A DNA stretch of 64,000 nucleotides, from the NCBI RefSeq assembly GCF_004362525.1, contig NZ_SNXS01000004.1, positions 620,001 through 684,000 on the forward strand, written 5' to 3'. Position 1 is the first letter of the stretch, and each line of letters opens with the position of its first letter. The notes beneath the pieces are model-generated. The model was not told the DNA's origin. It did not search any database and saw nothing but the letters and a program-made list of their open reading frames with translations. A program made the translations under genes and the position numbers. Positions 6,477-15,900 of the stretch are shown one piece after another. Source of the stretch: Roseateles toxinivorans. GTDB taxonomy: Bacteria; Pseudomonadota; Gammaproteobacteria; Burkholderiales; Burkholderiaceae_C.

Positions 6477-7880
6477 ATGAGTTCCATGGCCCTGCACGCG
6501 GATCACAGACAGCAGCAGACGCTGTCGCCCAGGCTGCAGCATGCGGTGAAGCTGCTGCAGCTGTCGTCCCTGGAATTTGCCCAGGAGCTGAACCAGCTGA
6601 TGGGCAGCAATCCCTTTCTCGAAAGCGAGGAGGCGGAGGCTGAGGTGGAGGCGCAGGCCGACAGCGACTCGGAGGTCGAGCCGCAGGATGAGACCGAAGA
6701 CGAACGCGACCTCTGGCAGGCCGAGGGTGTGGCCTCCGGCCAGTCGGGTGCCGGCGGCGAGGGCGGGGACACCAGGGCGCTGGACCTGATCGCGATGCCC
6801 GGCTCGCTGGCTCAGCATCTGCATGGCCAGCTGGGCGTGCTGTCGCTGCCGCAGCGCGATGGCCTGCTGGCCAGCGCCCTGGTGGACTCGCTCGATGACG
6901 ACGGCTATCTGCGTTGCGAATTGAGTGAACTGGTGGCCGTCACCGCGCTGTCGCCGCCGGCCCTGCCTGAGGAGTTGCAGATCGCGCTGTGCCGCGTGCA
7001 GTCGCTGGACCCTGCCGGCGTGGCCGCGCGCAGCCTGGCGGAGTGCCTGCTGCTGCAGCTCCAGGTCGTGAGTGATCCGGCTCAGCGTGCGCTGGCACGC
7101 CGCATCCTCAACGAGCAGCTGTCGGCCCTGGCCGCGCGTGACGTGGCCGGCATGGCACGCAGCCTGGGCAGCAGCGTGGCCGGGATCGATGCCGTGTGCG
7201 CCTTGATCCGCCGCCTTGATCCGCGGCCGGGGGCTGCCTTCGGTCATCAGCAGATCCACTACCTGGTGCCGGATCTGATTGCGCGCAAGCTGCGCGGCAG
7301 CTGGACGGTGCAGCTCAATCCCACTGTCGTGCCGCGCCTGCGCCTGAACCAGGGCTATGCCGAGCTGTTCCAGCGCCACCGGAGTGCTCAAGACCATGCC
7401 ATGGCCGCCCATCTGCAGGATGCCCGCTGGACCCTGAAGAACGTGGCACAGCGCTTCTCGACCATTCTCAGCGTCGGCGAGGCCATCGTGCGCCGCCAGC
7501 AGCGCTTTCTGGACTATGGCGTGATGGCCATGAAGCCGATGGGGCTGCGCGAGATTGCCGAGGAGCTGGGGCTGCACGAGTCCACCGTCTCGCGGGTCAC
7601 CAACAACAAGTACATCGCCACTCCGCTGGGCGTGTTCGAGCTGAAGTATTTCTTCTCCCGGGCGATGACCATGGCCAGCGGCAACAGCTGCTCGGGCACG
7701 GCGCTGCGTGGCCTGGTCCAGGACATCATCGAGGCCGAGAAGCCCGGCGCGCCGCTGTCCGATGCCGCCATCACCCGCCAGCTGGCCCGCCAGGGCCTGG
7801 TGGTGGCGCGGCGCACCGTCACCAAGTACCGCCAACTGCTGCACATTCCCGCAGTTGGGCGCCAGGGCCGACCGGCCTGA
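6477..7880 (+). CDS. rpoN: RNA polymerase sigma-54 factor
   Basis: The start ATG at 6477 lies 10 bases after GGAGGA. The 467-residue protein has the three regions of sigma-54: a Gln/Leu-rich activator-binding region I (LSPRLQHAVKLLQLSSLEFAQEL, residues 15-37), an acidic region II (about 55-95), a core-binding region, a helix-turn-helix (near 365-385, LGLHESTVSRVTNN), and the RpoN box ARRTVTKYRQ near the C-terminus. The usual neighbours of the housekeeping rpoN in betaproteobacteria (lptB and the hpf/ptsN group) are absent, so this is probably an additional copy, as is common in Burkholderiales. A sigma-54-type promoter in front suggests autoregulation, and four more sites of the same type lie within the surrounding 18 kb. 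Confidence 0.96.
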   Translation: MSSMALHADHRQQQTLSPRLQHAVKLLQLSSLEFAQELNQLMGSNPFLESEEAEAEVEAQADSDSEVEPQDETEDERDLWQAEGVASGQSGAGGEGGDTRALDLIAMPGSLAQHLHGQLGVLSLPQRDGLLASALVDSLDDDGYLRCELSELVAVTALSPPALPEELQIALCRVQSLDPAGVAARSLAECLLLQLQVVSDPAQRALARRILNEQLSALAARDVAGMARSLGSSVAGIDAVCALIRRLDPRPGAAFGHQQIHYLVPDLIARKLRGSWTVQLNPTVVPRLRLNQGYAELFQRHRSAQDHAMAAHLQDARWTLKNVAQRFSTILSVGEAIVRRQQRFLDYGVMAMKPMGLREIAEELGLHESTVSRVTNNKYIATPLGVFELKYFFSRAMTMASGNSCSGTALRGLVQDIIEAEKPGAPLSDAAITRQLARQGLVVARRTVTKYRQLLHIPAVGRQGRPA

Positions 7881-7888
7881 GGGGCGGT

Positions 7889-7917
7889 GCTGAGTCGGCG
7901 CGTCGTCGCCGCTCAGC
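7889..7917. terminator. Hairpin between rpoN and the convergent gene
   Basis: GCTGAG/CTCAGC and CGGCG/CGCCG form an 11-base-pair stem with one bulged T and a 6-base loop. There is no T-run, and it overlaps the stop of the minus-strand gene. It could act as a bidirectional terminator; support is only the structure and its place between convergent genes. Confidence 0.45.
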
Positions 7918-9880
7918 CCAGCGCGCATCCGGCCGCCAACCCCGGGAAGGCGCGCTCGACGGTGCTGCCGTCGGCCCGAGGTGCGTGCAGCAGCGGCCAG
8001 TCGCCGCCCTTGAGCACCAGCACGGCCAGATATCTGAAATGCTGGCTCCGGGTCTCTTCGAAGCCCTGGCCGTCGGTCACCAGCAGGGCGGCAGGGTGCG
8101 GCTGTGAAGGCGGCAGCTCGATATGCAGACCAACACCGGGCCTGATGAGCCCACGGATGGCCGCAATCAGCGCCTGCGGGCTTGGGGTCGGGGACATCTC
8201 TTCGCGGCGCTCCTGGTTGATGATGACGATCTGCGCACCGGGGTGGGCGATCGCCGCCCAGAGCGCGGCGACCTCGGTATCGTCGAGCTGCTCCGGCAAC
8301 TGGTCCACCATCGAGCCGGATGCGTCGATCACGACCATCGGCCGCATTGGCAGCGGCCGGGCCTCAAGGCTGGCGCGGATGTCGGCGCTCAGCCGGGCGA
8401 CATCGTCACGGCGGCTGGGTTCGACATGGCCGAAGGGTCGGCAGCGCAGGACCAGCTCATCCGCGGCGCCGACCCGGCTCGTGGCGATCAGCTCGCGAAG
8501 GCTCGCCTCCAGGTCGGGGGTCATCGGCCCGTAGTTGGCCAAGGCGACGACAGCAGCAGGGTGCACCGCTGCATAGTCGTGCAGTGCGGCGGCGAAGTTG
8601 CTCCGACTGGGCTTGCGGTACTGCTTGGCTTCGAGCACGTAAAACACCTGCTCCTCGACGCCGGTCTGTGTCAGCACATAGTCGGGCTGTATGCCTTCCT
8701 GACGGCTCTTGCCCTGCAGACTCACGCCGTTGCGGCCGGTGTACAGCTCCGCGACCAGCTGGATCGGCGCGGCGGCGCCATCAATGTCGGCGACATGGGT
8801 GGCCTTGAAGGCGAACTCCAGTCGGCCATCGACCGGGTGCAGGCTGAAGCGCAGCGGCGGCGGCACGGCTGCCTCCACGACGGTGACCAACCAGACGCTG
8901 TACAGCTGGTGGCGCTGCTGCCACCAGGGCAGGTCCAGCAGGTCCTCGAGCTGCCGAACGGGATCGCGGTGAATGCTCTGCTCAGAATGCTGGGCGATGG
9001 CCGCTTCGATCTGCCAGGCCAGTTGGGCTCGCAGCGGCGAGGGAGCCCGATGACGCTCGAACAGCTTCCAGCAAAGGCGCAGCAGCTGCCAGGCCAGCAA
9101 GTCCGACTGGGCGTAGCCGAAGGTCTGCTCGCCCCACTCCAAGATGCTGCTGCGCAGTGTGCCGCCGGGTTCGGGCGAATCTCCGTCACCAGCCGCCGCG
9201 AGCATGCGCTCCCGGTCGGCATACCGTGCCATGCGCGAGAAGGACAGGCCGGCGGCCATCAACACAGGCGCCATGGCCTGGCGCAACTCGTTGCCGGCGT
9301 CCGCCGGCGGCAGCGGCGCCGGCCGGGTGTAGGGCCAGCCATTCGGGGCCAGGGCCTCGACGAGCCAGGCCCGCGCCGGCGCATCGACTGGCAGGGCGTG
9401 GAAGTCTTGGTCCTGCGGGGGCAGACAACTCAGCAACACCTCACGCAGCTGCCACAAATCCCGCTTGTCGAACAGGTGCACGGCCACCGCTTGTTGCAGG
9501 GCCTGATGGCTGGCCATCGCGCACCGGAAGTGATGGGCGTCGAAACCCAGCTTGCCCTCGGCCTGCCCGAAGTCGAACTGCACCAGCATGCCGTCATTGC
9601 TGCCCTTGACGCCGTGGCGCTCGAACATCGCTAAGGTTTCGCTGAGCATCAGACCGAAGGGCTCCAGGGCCGTCAGCACCGCAATCAGAAAGCTGCTGAC
9701 ATCGATCGGCCGGCTGGCCAGAAAGGTCCCGATGTCACTGCCGGCAGGAACGCCCAGCGAGTGGCACAGGCTGGCGACCAAGCTGGCGTCATGGCTGGCC
9801 GGGGCTAGGCCGCCCTTGCGGTTCAAGAGCTCCCAGAGGGTCAGGGCATCGGTGACGGGCGTCGATGAGGTGTTGTCCAT
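7913..9880 (-). CDS. Unfamiliar protein with PD-(D/E)XK nuclease-like and vWA/MIDAS-like regions
   Basis: The start is placed at the ATG at 9878-9880 (MDNTSSTPV); the ribosome site is weak and a longer reading would enter the ndvB 3' end. I do not recognise a named family for this 655-residue protein. Residues 1-340 are mostly helical with no clear motif. Residues 345-450 show the pattern of PD-(D/E)XK nucleases: E378 in VAELYTG, P399-D400 in IQPDYVL, and E417-A-K419 in VLEAKQY, as in the nuclease part of McrC/DUF2357-like proteins. Residues 513-605 resemble a von Willebrand A domain: VVIDASGSM (MIDAS D519, S521, S523) and LLVTDGQGFEET (T602, D603). There is no signal peptide or membrane helix. 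It lies 50 bases downstream of ndvB on the same strand. Function is unknown; a DNA-related or defence role is only a hypothesis. Confidence 0.8.
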   Translation of the reverse strand: MDNTSSTPVTDALTLWELLNRKGGLAPASHDASLVASLCHSLGVPAGSDIGTFLASRPIDVSSFLIAVLTALEPFGLMLSETLAMFERHGVKGSNDGMLVQFDFGQAEGKLGFDAHHFRCAMASHQALQQAVAVHLFDKRDLWQLREVLLSCLPPQDQDFHALPVDAPARAWLVEALAPNGWPYTRPAPLPPADAGNELRQAMAPVLMAAGLSFSRMARYADRERMLAAAGDGDSPEPGGTLRSSILEWGEQTFGYAQSDLLAWQLLRLCWKLFERHRAPSPLRAQLAWQIEAAIAQHSEQSIHRDPVRQLEDLLDLPWWQQRHQLYSVWLVTVVEAAVPPPLRFSLHPVDGRLEFAFKATHVADIDGAAAPIQLVAELYTGRNGVSLQGKSRQEGIQPDYVLTQTGVEEQVFYVLEAKQYRKPSRSNFAAALHDYAAVHPAAVVALANYGPMTPDLEASLRELIATSRVGAADELVLRCRPFGHVEPSRRDDVARLSADIRASLEARPLPMRPMVVIDASGSMVDQLPEQLDDTEVAALWAAIAHPGAQIVIINQERREEMSPTPSPQALIAAIRGLIRPGVGLHIELPPSQPHPAALLVTDGQGFEETRSQHFRYLAVLVLKGGDWPLLHAPRADGSTVERAFPGLAAGCALG

Positions 9881-9930
9881 ATCTCGGGGTTTGATGTGAC
9901 GGTGCCTACGGCGGCAACAGTGTGCCTGCG

Positions 9931-12900
9931 CTATGCCCGGTTGTCCTCCTTCGCCCTGGGGATACACCCCGCGTTGGGCGGCAGGCGCAGCAGCGCCTCA
10001 TGCGTGAGCCCGTCGTCGCGCAGGGGCAGGCTGATCGTTGCTTGCGGCTGGCCATCCATCGTCAGGGCGGCCTTCGTGCCGGTCTCCACTTGCTCCACCA
10101 TCACCTGGTAGTGGCTGCTCCGGTAGCGGTAGCTGAACTTGAAGCCCGGCCAGTGCGCCGGCAGACGCGGCGCCAGCCGCAGCCAGGCCTGACCGTCACG
10201 GTGCTCCAGGTGAATGCCCAGCAACTGCTCGATGATCAGCCGGTACATCCAGCCGGCCGAGCCGGTGTACCAGCTCCAGCCGCCGCGCCCGACGTGGGGG
10301 GCGACGCTGTAGACGTCGGCGGCCATCACATAGGGCTCGACCTTGTAGACGTTCAGCTCGGCCGGCGTGCGGCCATGGTTGACCGGGTTGATGATGTCCA
10401 GCAGCTGCCAGGCGCGTTGCACGTCGCCAAGCTCGGCAAAGGCCATGGCCGCCCAGATGGCGCCATGGGTGTACTGGCCGCCGTTCTCGCGCACGCCGGG
10501 CACATAGCCGCGGATATAGCCGGGGTCGGGGCCGGCACCGTTGAACGGCGGATCCAGCAGCTTGACCAGGCCCTGAACGGGGCTGACCAGCCGCACGGCC
10601 AGCGCGTCCATCGCCTGGCGCGCGTGGGCAGGCGGCGCGACGCCGGACAGCACGGCCCAGCTCTGCGCGATCGAGTCGATCTGGCACTCCGGGCTTTCGC
10701 TGGAGCCCAGCGGCGCGCCGTTGTCGAAAAAGGCGCGGCGGTACCAGGCGCCGTCCCAGCCATGCAGCTCCAGCTGCTGCGCCAGGGCCTTGCGCTCGGC
10801 CTCGCAGCGCACGGCCAGTGCATCGTCGTCCAGGCTCTGAGCCAGCGGGGCGAACTGGCGCAGAACCTCGCACAGGAAGAAGCCCAGCCAGACGCTCTCG
10901 CCCCGGCCCTCGTGGCCGACGCGGTTCATGCCGTCGTTCCAGTCGCCGCCATCCATCAGCGGCAGGCCGTGCTCGCCCAGGCGCAGGCCATGCAGCAGCG
11001 CGCGCCTGGCGTGCTGGTACAGCGTGCCCGACTCGCTGGAGCGCATCGGCAGCTCGAAGTTGGATTCGTCTTGCGGCGCCACCGCGCGGCCGTCCAGGAA
11101 GGACACGGACTCGTCCAGGATGCTGCGGTCGCCGGTGCATTCGAGGTAGCGGCTCAGCCCGAGCGGCAGCCACAGATAGTCGTCCGAGATATGGGTGCGC
11201 ACGCCGCGGCCCACCGGCGGATGCCACCAGTGCTGAACATCGCCCTCGACGAACTGGTGTGCCGCGCACAGCAGCAGCTGCTCGCGCAGCAGGTCGGGGC
11301 GGGTGTGCACCAGGGCCATGGCGTCCTGCAGCTGATCCCTGAAACCATAGGCTCCGCCTGACTGGTAGTAGCCGCTGCGCGCCCACATCCTGCAGGCCAG
11401 GGTTTGATAGACCAGCCAGCCATTGGTCAACTGGTTCAGCGCCGCATCGGGCGTGTGCACCTGCACGGCACCCAGCGCCTCGTCCCAATGCCGCTGCACG
11501 GCCTGCAAAGCCATCGCCGCCGCGCCCGGCAGCCGCATCCTGTGTACCAGCTGCTGGGCTTCATCGACATTGCGCGCCGCACCGAGGCGGAACACGATCT
11601 CGCGCGTTTCGCCGGGGTCCAGGTCCAGCGGCGCCTGGATCGCTGCGCAGGGGTCCAGCGCCGCGCCGACGCGGCCCAGCAGCCGTTGGCTACGCAGGGC
11701 CATCGGGTCGACCAGGCTTCCATTGCGGCCGATGAACTCGCTGCGGTCGCAGGTCATGCTGCCGGCGCGGTGGTGATGGGCATCGACATCGAAGAAGGCC
11801 ACCCACTCCGGGTAGTCATTGCTGTAGGGGTTGCGCACCATCAGGGGGCCGGCCTCGCCCGACATCGAGGTGACCAGGTGGGGCGCAGTGGCCTCGCGCA
11901 CGGCGCCCAGCACCCATTCGACATAGCCGGTGGCCGAGAGGCGACGTGGCCGATCGGAGCGATTGGTGAGACGCAGTACGCTGAACTTGACGGCCGCGTC
12001 CACCGCAACAAACACCTCCAGCTCGCTGGCGATGCCGTCCACCGTCCGCTCGAAGCGGCTGCAGCCGAAGCCGTGGCGGGTGGTGCAGGTGGCCGTCGTG
12101 TCAGCGCGGCTCGGCGACCAGACGTGGCCGGTTTCCTCGTCGCGCAGATAGAAGACCTCGCCGCAGGCGTCGGTGACCGGGTCGTTGTGCCAGGGCGTGA
12201 GGCGGAACTCGTGGGCGTTCTCGAACCAGGTGTAGGCCGAACCGGCCTCGGAGATGACGCTGCCGAAGCCCGGGTTGGCGATCACGTTCGACCAGGGCGC
12301 AGGCGTGGTCTGGCCCGGTGCCGGCGCAATAACGTACTCACGGCCATCGGCACTGAAGCCGCCCAGGCCGTTGAACAGGGCCAGATCGTCGCCGCGTGAG
12401 GCCGAAAGCTGGCCAGGCAGCGGGCCCGGCTGTGGGCGGTAAGCGCGGCTGGCCACCAGAGGCTGCTGGCGTCGCTCATGGCCGGCACGCGCCGTCGCGG
12501 CATTGTTGCTGCGCCGCTCCATACGCGGGCCGCGCTCCAGCTGCTCGGCCAGGCTGCCGCGCTGGTCGCTGAACACGGCGCGCGCCACCGACTGCAGCAG
12601 CACCCGGTCTTCGTACGAGATTTGCTCGGCATGGCGCACGAAGATGCCGCCCGGCCGGTCAATCACATGGGCCTCGACGCCGGCCGACACCAGGCCCAGG
12701 ATCTGCTCATGCAGCTGCTGGCGGTAAATGTCGCGCTCCTCGTTCCAGACCACCAGATCAACGGCCAGGCCCTTCAGTCGCCACCAGGCATGGGCCTGCA
12801 CCAGCTGGCGCACCAGCTCTATATGGGCGATGTCGCCGATCTGCACCAGCACGATGGGCAGATCGCCCGAGATCGTGTAGCCCCACAGGCCCGACTGGCC

Positions 12901-15900
12901 GCGGCGGTTCTGCTTGATGATGGCCGGGTCGGCGCGCAGGGTGCTCTGGTTGAAGATCACCGCGCTGGCCAGGCGGGCATACAGCTGCACCTCGGCCTCG
13001 CTGCTGTTGAGCTGGCGCTGCACCACCTGGCTGTGCGTCCAGGCCAGCTCGAACACCCGCTCGGCCAGGCGCCGGTCGCGGTATTTCTCGACCAGGGCCA
13101 GGCAGCCGTCGCGGCTGTCGGCCACGCCGATGACGATGTCCACGATGATGCTCTGGTCCGGCCCTAGGGTGACCACGCAGCGGCTGGCCGCCACCGGGTC
13201 CAGCACCGAGCCGGCGGTGTTCGACAGCGGCCCGCGCTGGCGCAGCGCCAGCGGCTCCTGCAGGCTGCCGCCACGGCCGATGAAGCGGGCGCGGTCGGTC
13301 TCATGCGATACCGTGCCGCCCTTGCTGCCGCGCATGCCGTGCACGGCCAGCAGCTGCAGCATCCAGGGTGAGGCGTCATTGGAAGCGCGCGGGCGGCGGT
13401 TGCACAGCAGGGCGCCGGTCTCGGCCAGGATCTCGGTCTGCACGAACAGCTTGCTGAAGGCCGGGTGCTGCATATCGCTGGCCGCCGTGGCCAGCACCAC
13501 CTCGGCATAGCTGGTGATCTCGATCTGGCGCGTGCTGCGGCTGGTGTTCTTGATGCGCACACGCTTGAGCTCGATCGCATCCTCGGGGGACACGGCGATC
13601 TCGGTATGCGTCTCGATGCCATGGTCGCGGCGCCGGAACTCGGCCCGGCCCTCCGAGAAGATGGCCTGGTAGTGGCCGCCGGTGCTGCGGGTCGGCTGGT
13701 GGGCGGTGGACCACACCGCGCCGCTGTCAACGTCGCGCAGGTAGCAGAAGCTGCCCGAGGCATCGCAGGTGCTGTCTTCGCGCCAGCGGGTCACGGCCAT
13801 GTCCCTGTGTCGGCTGTAGCCGCCGCCGGCCTGGGTCACCATCACGTGGTAGCTGCCATTGGACAGCAGATGCACCTCGGGCGCCGGTGTGTTGGGGTCG
13901 GTGAAACAGCGCACCGGCACCTCGCTGCCGGAGGTGGGGCTGCGCAGCGCCGCCCGCTCGGCCGCAGCCGCATGGGGCACCACGCCCTTGGGCACCCGCT
14001 CGTGCAGCAGGGGCAGGGTGGCCAGCAGGCGCGGGTCGGCCGCGAAGAACTGCTGCATGCGCGGGCCGCGCAGCACCTGGGCCATGGCCAGCAGGCCCAT
14101 GCCCTGGTGATGGGCCATATAGGAACGCACCACTGCCTGGCTCTGGCCGCGAGGCAGGCGCAGCGGCGTGAAGTCAACCGCCTCGTGAAAGCCATAGATG
14201 CCGCTGGCGCCCAAGGCTTGCAGCCGCTGCAGGTTCTCGCAGGCCGCCACCGGCTCCAGCAGCAGGGCCATCTGGCTGGCGTAGGGCGCCACCACCAGGT
14301 CCTCGGCCAGGCCCCGCTTCAGGCCCAGGCCGGGCACGCCAAAGGCGCGGTACTGGTAGTTCAGCGCCGCATCGGTGGCGTTGTAGCCCGACTCCGAGAT
14401 GCCCCAGGGCACGCCGCGCTCGCGGCCATACTCGATCTGCCGGCCCACCGCCGCCATGCAGCTTTGGTCCAGCAGGGTATGGGCGTCGCTGGGCATCAAG
14501 AGCATGGGCATCAGGTACTCGAACATCGAGCCGCTCCAGGACATCAGCACCGGCTCGCCATTGACGGTGCTGAGCTGGCGGCCCAGGGCAAACCAGCTCT
14601 CCTGCGGCAATTGGCCCAGGGCGATGGCCGCGAACACGCCCAGCCGCGCCTCGGAGGCGAGCAGATCGTAGTAGCCGGTGTCGGCGCTGTGCTCGTCCAC
14701 GTTGTAGCCAATCACCATCTGGTGACGGAAGCTGTCGTACAGAAAGCCCTGCTCCATCTCGCATAGTGCGCCGGCGCGGGCGGCGAGCGCCTCGAGCCGG
14801 GCCAGGCAGGCCTGCGCGGCCTCGCTGGCATCGACCCGCCCGGCGAGTTCGCGCAGGGTCGCATCACCCGCCAGATGCGGGTGCTCGAGCGGCGTATCGG
14901 CATCTGGCAACAGATCGGCCAGCTCGTCCAGCGCCGCCAGGCATTGCAGGGTCAGGCGTTGCGCCCAGCGCTTGGCCTCGCCGGTCAGTGCCTGCAGGGC
15001 CACGGCCGCCAGCAGCTCGGTGCAGGCGGCATGCAGGCTTTCCAGCGCCTGGCGCAGGCCGCCCAGGGTGACGATGGGCGTGTCGCACCAGCGCTGCAGC
15101 AACTGCTCGAAGGCCGCCAGCGGCAGGGTGGATTCGCTCTCGGTCAGGGCCTCGCGCAGCAGCGCATAGGTGTCGGCCAGGCCGGCGCACCAGGTCGGCG
15201 TCAGCAGCGACTCGTCGGCCATCGTCAGCAGGCCACCGCGCAGCGTCAGCAGCTGGGCCATCAGATTGCCGCTGTCCACGGTGGACACATAGCGGGGCCG
15301 CAGCGGCTCCAGGGTCTGGGTGTCGTACCAATTGAGAAAGTGGCCGCGGTGGCGCTCCAGGCGCTCCAGCGTGTCGAGTGTGGCGCCGATGCGCGCCAGC
15401 ATCTGGCTCAAGGTGATGTAGCCCAGGTCATGGGCCGTAAGATTGGCCAGCAGCGCAAAGCCGATATTCGTCGGCGAGGTGCGGTGGGCGATGCGGGGCA
15501 CCGGGTGCTCCTGCAGATTGTCGGGCGGCAGATGGTTGTCTTCGGCGCCGACGCAGGTGTCGAAAAAGGCCCAGGTGCGGCGCGCCATGGCGCGCAGATA
15601 GCGCTGCTGCGCCTGGCTCAGCGCCGGGCGGCGGGCGCGCAGCGGACGGTCCAGCCACCACATCAGCAGTGGCGAGGCCAGCCACAACAGCAGCATCGGT
15701 GCGGCCTGCGGCAGCGCCTCGGGGCGCAGCCGCAGCAACGCGGCAGCCGCGAGTGCCGCAACCAGCGGCCCCAGCCACATGCGTGCGGCTGTCTGGCCCA
15801 GGGCCCTCAGGCTGCCGGCCGGCGCACCCTGGCGCACATCGGCCGAGGCCGTCCATTCGAGCAGATTGCGCTTGGTGGCGACGCTGCGCCACAGCGTCAC

